In this document: piece after piece, positions 7,592-16,681 of the stretch
Layout: every line of letters starts with the position of its first letter
Numbering within the stretch: position 1 is the first letter of the stretch
Assembly (NCBI GenBank): GCA_964519995.1
Contig: CAZFLY010000001.1
Location: forward strand, 62,001-126,000
Reading direction: 5' to 3'
Source: CAZFLY01 sp964519995
GTDB taxonomy: Bacteria; Planctomycetota; Phycisphaerae; Sedimentisphaerales; Anaerobacaceae
DNA length: 64,000 nt
Position numbers and translations under genes: made by a program
Notes under the pieces: generated by a model
Databases searched by the model: none
What the model was told of the DNA's origin: nothing
The model's input: only the letters and a program-made list of their open reading frames with translations

Positions 7592-9328
7592 TTACGCCAT
7601 ACTTTCCAATATGTCCAGTCCGTCCATTTCGTCGAGGCTCTTGCCCGCTGCCACCATTGGCCAGACGTTTTCTTCTCGCTCGACTCTAAAATCGACAACG
7701 CAAGGCTTCTTTTCAGCAAGCATTTGCTTTACAGCCTTTGGAACATCATCTTTTTTCTCAACGGTCATCCCTACCGCCCCCAGCGCCCTGGCCACGGTGG
7801 CATAATCAGGATTGGCCAGGTAACTTTTAGAATAGCGCTTGCCATAGAACAGTTCCTGCCACTGCCGAACCATTCCCATATATCCGTTGTTGAGGATGCA
7901 GACCTTGATCGGCAAATTGTGCTCAACTGCCGTGGCAAGCTCTATCATCGTCATATTGAAACTGTGGTCGCCATCGATATCTATAACCGTCTCACCGGGC
8001 TTTGCTATCTGGGCGCCTACTGCAGCAGGCAAACCGTAGCCCATCGTACCAAGGCCCCCTGAGCTGATTAGCTGTCTGGGCTTGATGAACTTATAAAATT
8101 GCGCAGCCCACATCTGGTTCTGGCCTACACCGGTAGTAATTATCGCCTCACTTTTTGTCTGGCGACAAATCTCCTCGATAACATACTGGGGTTTTATACC
8201 GGTTGAGTCCTGGTCGTAACGAAGTGGATATTTCTTTTTCCACTGCGCAATCTTGGTAAACCAAGTCTTCCGATCATGATATTCAACTTCTTCGATAAGC
8301 TCAGCAATTATTGCCTTTGCGTCGCCCACGACCGGAATATCAACATGGACATTCTTCGATATACTGGCAGGATCGATGTCGATATGAATTATCTTTGCAT
8401 TTGGAGCAAATGTCGCGAGTTTGCCCGTCACCCGATCGTCAAAGCGTGCGCCGATGGCAATCAACAGATCACACTCTTGAATAGCGTAGTTTGCATAAGC
8501 CGTACCGTGCATTCCAAGCATATTAAGCGATTCAGGCTTTCTCTGATCGAAGCTGCCCAGACCCAGAAGCGTTGTTGTCACGGGCAGGTGTGCTTTTCCC
8601 GCCAATTTGCGAAGTTCCTCGCTTGCGTTGGCGGTTATAATGCCGCCACCTGCATAGAGGACCGGTCGCTTAGACATATTTATTGCCTCGGCCGCCATTG
8701 ATATTTGCCTGGCATTTCCTTTGGGCCGGATTTTATATCCGGGCAGATCCATCTCAACCGCTCCATCGACGCTGTATTTGCCGACAGAGACATCTACCGG
8801 CAAATCAATGAGAACTGGTCCCGGCCTTCCTGTTGAAGCAATATGAAAAGCCTCATGAACGGTTCGGGCCAAGTCTTTAATATCTTTGACGATACAGTTG
8901 TATTTTGTAACCGGCCGGGTTATGCCGGTGGTATCGGCCTCCTGAAAAGCGTCGTTGCCGATGAGCTCCGTCCGGACTTGTCCTGTTATAGCAACCAAAG
9001 GCACCGAATCCATCATAGCTGTAGCAAGACCCGTAACAAGGTTGCAGGCACCAGGACCACTGGTTGCGACCATAACGCCGACTTTCCCGCTGGCACGTGC
9101 GTAAGCATCAGCCATGTGGCAACCACCCTGTTCGTGTCGCGGGACAACTACATTTATCGGCGCATCATATAATCGGTCGAACAACGGCAGTACGACACCG
9201 CCAGTATAGCCAAACATCGTGTCAACGCCGTGTTCGATCAGTGTGTCAACAACGATTTGCGCACCGGTTTTAATCGTTGATTTTTGGGTGGACTTGGTAG
9301 AATCGCGGGACTTGGTTTTCATGTGCAT
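7592..9328 (-). CDS. ilvB: Acetolactate synthase large (catalytic) subunit
   Basis: IlvB condenses two pyruvates, or pyruvate with 2-oxobutyrate, using thiamine diphosphate, Mg2+ and FAD. 578 residues. After a basic leader, GYTGGVVLPLFDRL and PRHEQGGCHMADAYARASGKVG (the ThDP-activating Glu near residue 65) begin the pyrimidine-binding domain. ARFDDRVTGK is in the FAD/central domain. GDHSFNMTMIELATA and ILNNGYMGMVRQWQ form the Mg/ThDP motif and the substrate lid in the C-terminal domain. Two possible ATG codons (9328 and 9322) follow AGGAAAGGAA; spacing favours the second slightly. First gene of the ilv operon, behind the promoter at 9521-9549. Confidence 0.96.
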   Translation of the reverse strand: MHMKTKSRDSTKSTQKSTIKTGAQIVVDTLIEHGVDTMFGYTGGVVLPLFDRLYDAPINVVVPRHEQGGCHMADAYARASGKVGVMVATSGPGACNLVTGLATAMMDSVPLVAITGQVRTELIGNDAFQEADTTGITRPVTKYNCIVKDIKDLARTVHEAFHIASTGRPGPVLIDLPVDVSVGKYSVDGAVEMDLPGYKIRPKGNARQISMAAEAINMSKRPVLYAGGGIITANASEELRKLAGKAHLPVTTTLLGLGSFDQRKPESLNMLGMHGTAYANYAIQECDLLIAIGARFDDRVTGKLATFAPNAKIIHIDIDPASISKNVHVDIPVVGDAKAIIAELIEEVEYHDRKTWFTKIAQWKKKYPLRYDQDSTGIKPQYVIEEICRQTKSEAIITTGVGQNQMWAAQFYKFIKPRQLISSGGLGTMGYGLPAAVGAQIAKPGETVIDIDGDHSFNMTMIELATAVEHNLPIKVCILNNGYMGMVRQWQELFYGKRYSKSYLANPDYATVARALGAVGMTVEKKDDVPKAVKQMLAEKKPCVVDFRVEREENVWPMVAAGKSLDEMDGLDILESMA

Positions 9329-9513
9329 TTCCTTTCCTGATAAACGATACTTCGTTATTCCGGTAAATCATGGCTTCGATGGGCTATTTCGGGCACTTAA
9401 CCGTTTTCCAACCAAAACCGGCCAAGAAACCCGAAGATTACACCCGGGCCATAACCCCATAACTCCGCATACGGCGGATCTCAGGGCTGTATTTGCATGT
9501 TTACACACAAACA
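9329..9513 (-). other. Long 5' leader of the ilv operon
   Basis: About 185 nt separate the predicted transcription start from ilvB. It contains a hairpin TCCGC-CGTAT-GCGGA (about 9465-9482) and a 30-codon open frame (ATGGGGTTATGGCCC...) in which 7 of the residues are Leu or Val. That would suit an attenuator leader peptide, but the frame lacks a convincing ribosome-binding site and no T-box sequence is recognised. The 9550-9733 remainder of the gap holds only the upstream region of the Nfu gene. Confidence 0.3.
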
Positions 9514-9520
9514 CACACAC

Positions 9521-9549
9521 ATTGTATAAACACCATGTTTGCCTGTCAA
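9521..9549 (-). promoter_or_regulatory. Sigma70-type promoter of the ilvBNC operon
   Basis: Minus strand: TTGACA (complement of 9544-9549), a 17-bp spacer, then TACAAT (complement of 9521-9526). A perfect -35 box and optimal spacing, about 190 bases upstream of ilvB. Confidence 0.85.
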
Positions 9550-9733
9550 TTTAATTTCGGCAATTTTTGCTAATCAAACCATTAAATTTTCTGTACGTCT
9601 TAAAAACAAAGCAGCTTCGAATATCAGTCTGGCTTTTGCCCCAATCATCAGTATAATATCTATTTGTAAGATAAAAGTTCGCAACTAAGCGACTGTGAAG
9701 CGCAACATAGAGCTAAGAACAGGAGATTTATAA

Positions 9734-10003
9734 ATGTGTGAACAATGCGGTTGTGGCGCAGCCGATAATGAAAAAAGTTTCGAAGAACAAATCACAGAGG
9801 TGATCGAGTCAATTCGCCCGGCATTGCAAGGTCATGGTGGCGACGTTGAGTTGGCCGGAACCGATGACGACAGAACTGTGAAGGTACGTCTGCAAGGGGC
9901 TTGCCAGGGCTGTCCCGGCGCTACGATAACAATGAAAATGGGTATTGAACGAATCCTTAAAGAAAAAGTTCCTGAGGTCAAAGAAGTCGTTGCGGTTGAT
10001 TAA
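9734..10003 (+). CDS. NifU C-terminal-domain (Nfu-type) iron-sulfur scaffold protein
   Basis: 89 residues, almost entirely one NifU C-terminal domain. The conserved CQGCPGATITM motif gives the two cysteines that hold a bridging 4Fe-4S cluster in the Nfu dimer. IRPALQGHGGDVEL is the matching N-terminal signature. An extra cysteine-rich start (MCEQCGCG) precedes the domain. AGGAGATTTATAA supplies the ribosome-binding site, and TATAAT at 9652-9657 is a plausible -10 box. It likely assembles or carries Fe-S clusters. No isc or suf genes are adjacent. It converges on mtnA with only 14 bp between the stop codons. Confidence 0.9.
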   Translation: MCEQCGCGAADNEKSFEEQITEVIESIRPALQGHGGDVELAGTDDDRTVKVRLQGACQGCPGATITMKMGIERILKEKVPEVKEVVAVD

Positions 10004-10017
10004 ACGGCATCACCAAC

Positions 10018-11082
10018 CTACTTTCTCGCCAAGTGGTCGGTGATTTTTTCGGTGCAAGGTTCCTCAATTATCCCCTTTTCAGTAACAATGGCGGTAATAT
10101 CCTTTGCCTGAACAACATCAAAAGCTGGGTTATATACACCAACACCATCAGGAGCAATTTGAATATTGCCATACCGTATTACTTCATCCGCAGCCCTTTG
10201 CTCTATCGGAATTTGAGCGCCGGTCGCAGTACTCAGATCGAATGTGCTTGACGGTGCAGCAACATAAAAAGGTATCCCATGCTCTCTGGCCAGAATACTC
10301 AGACTATAAGTTCCAATTTTGTTCGCTGTATCGCCGTTTGCTGCAATTCGGTCGGCACCGGTTATCACCATATCTATCTTGCCTTGTTTCATCAGCCAAC
10401 CCGCCATGTTGTCACAGATGACGGTGACCTCTATGTTCGCCTGCTGCAGCTCCCATGCCGTTAGTCTGGCACCCTGCAATAGTGGGCGGGTTTCGTCTGC
10501 ATAAACTCTGAATTTCTTGCCTTCTTTGTGAGCCTGAAAAATTATCGAAAGAGCTGTTCCTTGTCCTGCAGTTGCCAGCGCACCGGCATTACAATGAGTC
10601 AAAATTCCAAATCCGTTCTTTATGAATTTCCGGCCGTTTTGACCGATTCGCCGGCACATTTCAACGTCTTCATCATAGATAGCATTTGCCTCAGCAAGAA
10701 TGGTTTCTCGCAATGCCTGCAAATCCACTTTCGGCTTGGAGGCAATCTCATGAGCCTTTTTGCGGACCCTCTCCAGCGCCCAGAACAGATTCACCGCAGT
10801 TGGCCGAGAGGACGACAAATAATCACAAGCCTGGGTGATAGTCTTAAGTGCATCTTGCTTTCCGGCACCGATTGAGAGCTTTTGCACAGCAAGAACAAGC
10901 CCATAAGCCACAGCCACGCCGATAGCCGGTGCTCCACGGATAGTAAGTGTTTTTATCGCTCCACACAACTGCTCGATGTCGCGACAGTGAAGCTTGATAA
11001 ACTCGGTAGGCAATCGGCGCTGGTCCACAAGCTCCAGATACCCATCGACATTACCAATCCATTTGACTGCCTGAACAACCAT
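10018..11082 (-). CDS. mtnA: S-methyl-5-thioribose-1-phosphate isomerase
   Basis: MtnA isomerises methylthioribose-1-phosphate to methylthioribulose-1-phosphate in methionine salvage. It belongs to the eIF2B alpha/beta/delta-like family. 354 residues. Diagnostic blocks are LTIRGAPAIGVAVAYG (about 47-62), GILTHCNAGALATAGQGTAL with the catalytic Cys, DETRPLLQGARLTAWEL, and ITGADRIAANGDTANKIGT with the catalytic Asp. AAPSSTFD follows. The presence of both the Cys and Asp blocks favours MtnA over ribose-1,5-bisphosphate isomerase. It starts 26 bp downstream of uvrA and is probably co-transcribed. Other methionine-salvage genes are absent here. Confidence 0.93.
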   Translation of the reverse strand: MVVQAVKWIGNVDGYLELVDQRRLPTEFIKLHCRDIEQLCGAIKTLTIRGAPAIGVAVAYGLVLAVQKLSIGAGKQDALKTITQACDYLSSSRPTAVNLFWALERVRKKAHEIASKPKVDLQALRETILAEANAIYDEDVEMCRRIGQNGRKFIKNGFGILTHCNAGALATAGQGTALSIIFQAHKEGKKFRVYADETRPLLQGARLTAWELQQANIEVTVICDNMAGWLMKQGKIDMVITGADRIAANGDTANKIGTYSLSILAREHGIPFYVAAPSSTFDLSTATGAQIPIEQRAADEVIRYGNIQIAPDGVGVYNPAFDVVQAKDITAIVTEKGIIEEPCTEKITDHLARK

Positions 11083-11108
11083 AATGAATTACACGCGTGT
11101 AGATTTCG

Positions 11109-13979
11109 CTAAAAATTGGCTTCGGCTTGCAGTTTAGCTTTGAGATAGCTGGCTGTGTAGCTTTTCTTGTTCTTTATGATGTCCTCTGGTGAACCGGCTT
11201 CAACAACAGTTCCACCCCTGTCACCACCCTCAGGACCAAGGTCTATTATGTAGTCTGCCATCTTTACAACATCAAGATTATGTTCGATAACAACAACGGT
11301 ATTACCCAAATCACACAGCCTTCCCAATACATTGAGCAGATTATGAATATCCGCGAAGTGCAATCCTGTGGTAGGCTCATCAAGGACATAAAAGGTATGC
11401 CCTGTGGCTGACTTGCCCAGCTCGGCGGAGAGTTTCACACGCTGGGCTTCGCCGCCGGAAAGTGTCGTTGAGGACTGGCCCAACTGCATATAGCCCATAC
11501 CGACGTCATTGAGCGTCTGCAGTATCCGCATTATAGCAGGGAAGTTCGCGAAGAAACCAAGAGCCTCTTCAATTCGCATATCCAGTACATCAGCGATGTT
11601 CTTGCCCTTGTATGTGATTTGCAGTGTCTCAGGATTAAATCTACTGCCGCGACATGCCTGGCAGGTAACATAAACATCAGGCAAAAAGTGCATTTCAATT
11701 TTCTTTGTGCCCTGTCCGCGACATGCCTCGCAACGTCCACCTTTGACGTTGAAACTAAATCTGCCTGGTTTGTAGCCGCGAATCTTTGCTTCGCGAGTGA
11801 GACTGAACAGTTTTCTGATCAGGTCAAAGACTCCCGTATATGTAGCTGGATTGCTGCGTGGGGTTTTGCCGATAGGCGACTGGTCTATCTCAATAACTTT
11901 GTCAATTTGTGAAATGCCAAAGACGTTTTTGTGTTTTCCAGGCCTTTCACGGGACTGATATAGGTGACGCCTTAAGGCCCTCAAAAGAATCTGGCTAACC
12001 AGTGTGCTCTTGCCGGAGCCGGAAACGCCGGTCACACAGGTGAATACTCCCAATGGAAACGCCACGTCTATATGCTTAAGATTGTTTTCACAAGCCCCCT
12101 TTAGCTCGACGCACTTTTTGAGATTATATTTTCTTCTCTTTATAGGTAAAGCTATACTCTTTTTGCCGCTAAGGTACTGTCCTGTCAGCGACCTGTCACA
12201 CTCTGTTATGTCTGCGAGCTTTCCCTGGACTATCACTTCTCCGCCGTGTGCGCCGGCCGCTGGGCCTATATCAATGATGTGATCCGCACTTTTAATAATG
12301 TCCTCGTCATGTTCTACCACAATGACAGTATTACCAAGCCGACTTAGACGCTGCAGAATTCCCAACAAGCGGTCGTTGTCACGCTTGTGCAAGCCAATCG
12401 TCGGTTCATCGAGAACGTAACAGACTCCAACAAGGCCGCTGCCAACCTGAGTCGCCAGACGAATCCGCTGAGCTTCACCACCGGCAAGTGTACTACTCAT
12501 CCTGTTCAGCGTCAGATATCCAAGTCCAACATCGACCATAAACTTCAGTCTTGCCTTTATCTCCTTCAACACCTGGGCAGCAATAATCGTTTTCTCTTTG
12601 TCCAGTTGCAGCTTATTAAAAAACTTCTGAGCCAGCTCGATGCTCATGGAGGTCAGTTGATAAATGTTTTTGCCTCCAACGATAACAGCAATGGCTTCGG
12701 GCCGAAGTCGCGCGCCACCACAGCTTTTGCACGGCTGTTCCGAAAGATATCCATGCAATCTGGTTTTGACGTACTCGCTAGTGGTGTTTTCCCATCGCCG
12801 GGAGAGATTTGGGATAACTCCCTCAAACCAAATGCCGTATTTTTGCTCGTCGGCTGTAGTTGTGCCGTACATCAAAATTCTGCGGTTCTCCTTTGATAAT
12901 CGCTCATAAGGCATCGATTTGCTAAACCCCACATCCCGGCAGAACCTCTTGATGAGCCGGTTATAGAAAATGTTCATTCTTTTGCCGCCCTTGCGCCAGG
13001 CATCAATAGCACCGTTCTCCAGTGAAACGCTCTTGTCGGGCACAATCAAGTCAGGATCAAACTCAAGAACAGTTCCCAAGCCGTCACAGCTTTTGCATGC
13101 ACCGTAAGGACTATTAAAACTAAAAAGGCGTGGCGATAGCTCCTCAAGACTGGACTGCGGATGCTCAGGACAGGCAAATTTCTCACTGTATATCGCTTGT
13201 TCCCATTGGCCGTTACCACCATTTGTATTATCTGCTTCGGGTTCCTGCACCAGCACCAGCAATATTCCATCAGCCAGTTTTAGCGCTGTTTCTACGGAAT
13301 CGGCAAGCCGGACCCGAACGGAATCTTTGATTATCAATCTATCAACGACCGCAGCAATATCATGCTTTTTATTTTTGTTAAGAGCAGGAATTCGCCCTGC
13401 GGCTGAGACATCATAAATCGTTCCATCTATGCGGACACGAACGAAGCCTTCACGTTGAATTCCGCTTAGAATATCTTTGTGCTCACCCTTTTTACCTCTG
13501 ACCAATGGGGCACAGATTTGCACCTTCGTGTCTACAGGCCGAGTCATTATCGACTCAACTATCTGTGAGGAGTGTTGACTTGTTATTTCTTTGCCACAAA
13601 CCCAGCAATGCGGCTGACCCACACGGGCAAAAAGCAATCTAAAGTAGTCATATATTTCAGTGGTCGTAGCGACGGTTGAACGAGGATTACCACTAGCGCT
13701 TCGCTGCTCAATCGCTATGGTCGGCGGAAGACCTGTGATGTCGCCCACGGCGGGTTTTTGCATTTGTTCGAGAAACTGCCGGGCATACGCACTAAGTGAC
13801 TCAACGTATTTTCTGCGCCCTTCAGCGTAAATTGTATCAAAAGCAAGCGAACTTTTTCCCGAGCCGCTTATGCCGGTAATTACCACGAGTTTATCCCGCG
13901 GAATGCTCAAGTTGATATTCTTGAGGTTATGCTCTGCTGCCCCGGTAATCACAATAGCTTTTTCTATACGTTGTGCCAT
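11109..13979 (-). CDS. uvrA: Excinuclease ABC subunit A
   Basis: UvrA is the damage-sensing ABC ATPase of nucleotide excision repair. About 956 residues from the ATG at 13979; a TTG seven codons upstream would give 963. Walker A GISGSGKSSL lies near residue 36 and the second Walker A GVSGSGKSTL in the C-terminal half. Signature motifs are TLAGGEAQRIRLATQ and TLSGGEAQRVKLSAEL. Zinc modules are CWVCGKE, CPEHP...CKSCDG, CKSCGG and CEACRGQG...CQACRG. The UvrA-typical ISQIDKVIEIDQSPIGKTPRSNPATYTG segment is present. uvrB and uvrC are not in the window. mtnA follows. Confidence 0.97.
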   Translation of the reverse strand: MAQRIEKAIVITGAAEHNLKNINLSIPRDKLVVITGISGSGKSSLAFDTIYAEGRRKYVESLSAYARQFLEQMQKPAVGDITGLPPTIAIEQRSASGNPRSTVATTTEIYDYFRLLFARVGQPHCWVCGKEITSQHSSQIVESIMTRPVDTKVQICAPLVRGKKGEHKDILSGIQREGFVRVRIDGTIYDVSAAGRIPALNKNKKHDIAAVVDRLIIKDSVRVRLADSVETALKLADGILLVLVQEPEADNTNGGNGQWEQAIYSEKFACPEHPQSSLEELSPRLFSFNSPYGACKSCDGLGTVLEFDPDLIVPDKSVSLENGAIDAWRKGGKRMNIFYNRLIKRFCRDVGFSKSMPYERLSKENRRILMYGTTTADEQKYGIWFEGVIPNLSRRWENTTSEYVKTRLHGYLSEQPCKSCGGARLRPEAIAVIVGGKNIYQLTSMSIELAQKFFNKLQLDKEKTIIAAQVLKEIKARLKFMVDVGLGYLTLNRMSSTLAGGEAQRIRLATQVGSGLVGVCYVLDEPTIGLHKRDNDRLLGILQRLSRLGNTVIVVEHDEDIIKSADHIIDIGPAAGAHGGEVIVQGKLADITECDRSLTGQYLSGKKSIALPIKRRKYNLKKCVELKGACENNLKHIDVAFPLGVFTCVTGVSGSGKSTLVSQILLRALRRHLYQSRERPGKHKNVFGISQIDKVIEIDQSPIGKTPRSNPATYTGVFDLIRKLFSLTREAKIRGYKPGRFSFNVKGGRCEACRGQGTKKIEMHFLPDVYVTCQACRGSRFNPETLQITYKGKNIADVLDMRIEEALGFFANFPAIMRILQTLNDVGMGYMQLGQSSTTLSGGEAQRVKLSAELGKSATGHTFYVLDEPTTGLHFADIHNLLNVLGRLCDLGNTVVVIEHNLDVVKMADYIIDLGPEGGDRGGTVVEAGSPEDIIKNKKSYTASYLKAKLQAEANF

Positions 13980-14150
13980 TCTTACGTCGCACTTGAGCAA
14001 ACAGTCTTAATACAGAAAATTAGAAACAATCCAAACTAAGCATTGTAACAAACCGATGCAAGAAGGTGAAACGTTTTCAAATCGGGCGAAAATCCTCACT
14101 TCCGGATGTGCAGCTGATATTATCGGTATAACCCCATTTAATCCACGTTA

Positions 14151-14233
14151 TACTAATTTAATACTAAATTTTTAAATTTAGTATTTGACAGGGCCGATAT
14201 ACATGTATATACTAATAAATCAAAATTAGTATA
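14151..14233 (+). promoter_or_regulatory. Fic-gene promoter embedded in repeated TACTAA operator half-sites
   Basis: TTGACA (14185-14190), a 17-bp spacer and TATACT (14208-14213) form a strong promoter. A perfect 12-bp inverted repeat, AATACTAAATTT (14160-14171) and AAATTTAGTATT (14174-14185), abuts the -35 box. TATACTAAT (14208-14216) and ATTAGTATA (14225-14233) overlap the -10 box, and another TACTAA stands at 14151. Five half-sites of one word around a single promoter suggest tight, probably autoregulatory, control. Confidence 0.75.
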
Positions 14234-14278
14234 TAAATAGTAATTGTATAAAGCTTTGATATTAAGAGTGATAACACA

Positions 14279-15610
14279 ATGAGAAAACCAAAATCTCCAC
14301 CTGATTTAGACCTCATATGGCAACAAATAAAGGAGGATCCGGAACAGGCCACAAAGTTTCTTGATATGATTCCAAGCCTGAGGATTGACAAATATCTCCA
14401 TTGGGACAAGTTGCAATATCACACCCCACCCGAGGGCTTCTCCAATGAACAATGGTGGCTGGCCATAAAGAAGCTGCGACAGAGTCTTTTTAGACAACTG
14501 CCGTTGATTGATAAAAACCAAAAGCCCTTTCGGTATCTTAATAATGATTTTGTTACTGAAACGCTGCACAAGATTGATCAATCTACGACTACATTCAGTG
14601 GGATGCCTGAGCAGATTAAGAATACAGAGACAAAGAACCGGTACTATGTAAACTCTTTGATCCAGGAGGCATTTACCTCAAGTCAGCTTGAAGGTGCAGC
14701 TACCACTCGCTTAGTGGCAAAGGAAATGATCCGAACAGGGCGTCTGCCTTCTGATAAGAGTGAGCAGATGATTCTTAATAATTTTGCTGCTATGAAACGT
14801 ATAAACACACTTAAAGACGAGCCTTTGTCCAGACAATTAGTCTTTGATATTCATCAACTCATTACGGAAAAGACACTGGACACTTCATCAGCCGCAGGAC
14901 GATTCCGCACCACCGATGAACGTATACGTGTTATAGATATATACAATGAAGTCTTCCATGATCCTCCGCCTGCAAATCAGCTTGAGCAAAGAATGGCAGC
15001 CATGTGTGACTTTGCCAACGGTAAAATGCCAGCTTACTTTATTCATCCGGTGATTAGGGCCATCATATTGCACTTCTGGCTTGCCTACGACCATCCATTT
15101 GTTGACGGCAACGGCAGAACTGCCAGATCGCTATTCTATTGGTTGATGCTCAGGCATAGATATTGGCTCTTTGAGTTTGTTTCAATCTCACAGATTATTG
15201 TCAAAGCACCGGCCAAATATGCTCGAGCTTTCCTTTACACGGAGACAGATGATAATGATTTAACATACTTTATTGTTTATCATCTTGAAGTTATCCGGCA
15301 GGCGATCAAAACCTTCTATGAATATTTGGAACGAAAAACCAGGAGACTCCAGGCGATTGAAAATCAACTCCGAGGCATAATCGTGCTCAATCATCGCCAG
15401 CGTGCGCTGATTGGCCATGCTCTCCGGCATCCACACCATCGTTATACAATTAAGTCGCAGCAGATAAGCCACAACGTAGTCTATCAAACAGCCAGAATGG
15501 ATTTGCTTGATTTGGAAGATCGTGGACTTCTAATTAGTCGGAAAATAGGGAAAACGTGGTACTTTACACCCGTAAGTGACCTTGAAGAAAAACTATCCAA
15601 GTTAGATTGA
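14279..15610 (+). CDS. Fic-domain protein with N-terminal inhibitory motif and C-terminal winged helix
   Basis: 443 residues. The catalytic Fic motif HPFVDGNGRTAR starts at His272. Such proteins transfer AMP or another NMP to a hydroxyl of a target protein. An inhibitory motif of the S/T-x-x-x-E-G type lies upstream (SSQLEG, Glu138), placing it among class II Fic proteins held inactive by an internal glutamate. The last 70 residues (YTIKSQQISHNVVYQTARMDLLDLEDRGLL) look like a winged helix, which would let the protein bind its own operator. It is solitary, with no separate antitoxin gene. Endonuclease V follows after 7 bp on the same strand. AT-rich upstream DNA contrasts with its surroundings. 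Confidence 0.93.
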   Translation: MRKPKSPPDLDLIWQQIKEDPEQATKFLDMIPSLRIDKYLHWDKLQYHTPPEGFSNEQWWLAIKKLRQSLFRQLPLIDKNQKPFRYLNNDFVTETLHKIDQSTTTFSGMPEQIKNTETKNRYYVNSLIQEAFTSSQLEGAATTRLVAKEMIRTGRLPSDKSEQMILNNFAAMKRINTLKDEPLSRQLVFDIHQLITEKTLDTSSAAGRFRTTDERIRVIDIYNEVFHDPPPANQLEQRMAAMCDFANGKMPAYFIHPVIRAIILHFWLAYDHPFVDGNGRTARSLFYWLMLRHRYWLFEFVSISQIIVKAPAKYARAFLYTETDDNDLTYFIVYHLEVIRQAIKTFYEYLERKTRRLQAIENQLRGIIVLNHRQRALIGHALRHPHHRYTIKSQQISHNVVYQTARMDLLDLEDRGLLISRKIGKTWYFTPVSDLEEKLSKLD

Positions 15611-15617
15611 GTACTAC

Positions 15618-16373
15618 ATGCAGATAAAAAAGCTACACAACTGGAATTTGTCGTATTCCGAGGCCATAGGCCTGCAGAAACGCCTCGCAAGCCAAGTGCA
15701 GTTTGTGCCACTAAAACAGCAGCCGCAACTAATTGCCGGACTGGATTGCGCTTTTAGCAAAGATGGCAAAAAAATCATCGCCTCAGCGATCGTATTAAGC
15801 CGACCAGGCAAAACGCAAGGTCTCTGGGAACCTCCGGAACTTTCCGGCTTCGAGATCGTCGAGACAGTCACTGCATCAGAGGATGTAACCTTCCCTTATA
15901 TTCCAGGTTTGCTTTCTTTTCGCGAAGCTCCCGTCTGTATCGCGGCGGTCGAAAAACTAAAGAAAATCCCAGATGTATTTTTCATTGACGGCCAAGGTGT
16001 CGCTCATCCTCGAAGGCTCGGCCTTGCGGCTCATCTGGGCCTGTTTTTCGACAAGCCAACCATCGGCTGCGCGAAAAGCAGACTAACCGGCCGATTCGAG
16101 GAGCCTCCATCGGAAAAAGGTGCATTCAGCTTACTAAAAGACAGAAAAAGTCGGACGGTTAATACGAGTCACGAGCCACAAGCCACGAATGACGAAATCA
16201 TCGGCGCGGTAGTCAGAACGCGCAAAAACGTCGAGCCTGTCTTTGTCTCAGTGGGCAATAAGTGTCTGCTCGAAGACGCTATAAGGATTACTCTTGAGTC
16301 CACCACGAAATATCGTTTACCGGAGCCGACCCGCCTTGCCCATCAGCTCGTTAGCAAAATACGGCTTCAATAA
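15618..16373 (+). CDS. nfi: Endonuclease V (deoxyinosine 3' endonuclease), with a repeat-derived insert
   Basis: Nfi nicks DNA one phosphodiester beyond deoxyinosine. 251 residues, longer than the usual 220-235. LIAGLDCAFS (catalytic Asp near 43), FPYIPGLLSFREAP, DVFFIDGQGVAHPRRLGLAAHLGL and PTIGCAKSRLTGRFEEP are all family blocks. Between the strand that follows and EIIGAVVRTR, the segment around SRTVNTSHEPQATNDE (about 176-191) is coded by the low-complexity words GAGTCACGAGCCACAAGCCA. Related text is found in the noncoding DNA at 40766-40852, so it looks like an in-frame repeat insertion in a surface loop. Starts 7 bp after the Fic gene. Confidence 0.93.
   Translation: MQIKKLHNWNLSYSEAIGLQKRLASQVQFVPLKQQPQLIAGLDCAFSKDGKKIIASAIVLSRPGKTQGLWEPPELSGFEIVETVTASEDVTFPYIPGLLSFREAPVCIAAVEKLKKIPDVFFIDGQGVAHPRRLGLAAHLGLFFDKPTIGCAKSRLTGRFEEPPSEKGAFSLLKDRKSRTVNTSHEPQATNDEIIGAVVRTRKNVEPVFVSVGNKCLLEDAIRITLESTTKYRLPEPTRLAHQLVSKIRLQ
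16155..16195 (+). repeat. Low-complexity GTCACGAG repeat inside endonuclease V
   Basis: ACGAGTCACGAGCCACAAGC and the following CACGAATGACG share words with the intergenic block at 40766-40852 (GTGACTCGTCGTTCGTGACTC). It is in frame. Confidence 0.55.
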
Positions 16374-16390
16374 ATCGAATAGAATAAAAG

Positions 16391-16657
16391 TCACTCGAAT
16401 CTGTAACCACAAGTATCAGATGTGATGAACTCGGAATTGTTCCGCGGGTACTTTCTGCAGTTCAAAGGACGAATCGCATAGACTAAACAGTAAGATTTGC
16501 CATCGGACCTGTATCCTAAGAACGGACAAACCTTAGGCAGCTTGCAGCAAGCCCCGCAATTGACACACCGACCTTTACGGTTTTTGGAAACAGGCAGTAC
16601 CGAGGTGAATGTTCTTTTGGCTTTGGCAAGCCAAGTGTTTGTCCTATCATTGGCCAT
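16391..16657 (-). CDS. YkgJ-family cysteine-cluster protein
   Basis: 88 residues. After a basic leader, CVNCGACCKLPKVCPFL gives a CxxCxxCC cluster, and a later C..RPLNCRKYP and DTCGY add further cysteines. This is the pattern of the YkgJ / FliB-like family of predicted Zn- or Fe-chelating proteins of unknown function. It is at the short end of the family. It begins 24 bp after the stop of the GroES-like gene on the same strand and converges on endonuclease V. Confidence 0.75.
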   Translation of the reverse strand: MANDRTNTWLAKAKRTFTSVLPVSKNRKGRCVNCGACCKLPKVCPFLGYRSDGKSYCLVYAIRPLNCRKYPRNNSEFITSDTCGYRFE

Positions 16658-16681
16658 AAGCTGCGACTCGTTATCGGCTTT

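Noticed and set aside
9639..9657. Complete promoter for the Nfu-type gene
   Set aside because: TATAAT at 9652-9657 is good but no -35 box at proper spacing was found, so only the -10 is mentioned.
15618..16373. Endonuclease V insert as an intein
   Set aside because: It is only about 15 residues of repeated words and carries no splicing motifs.
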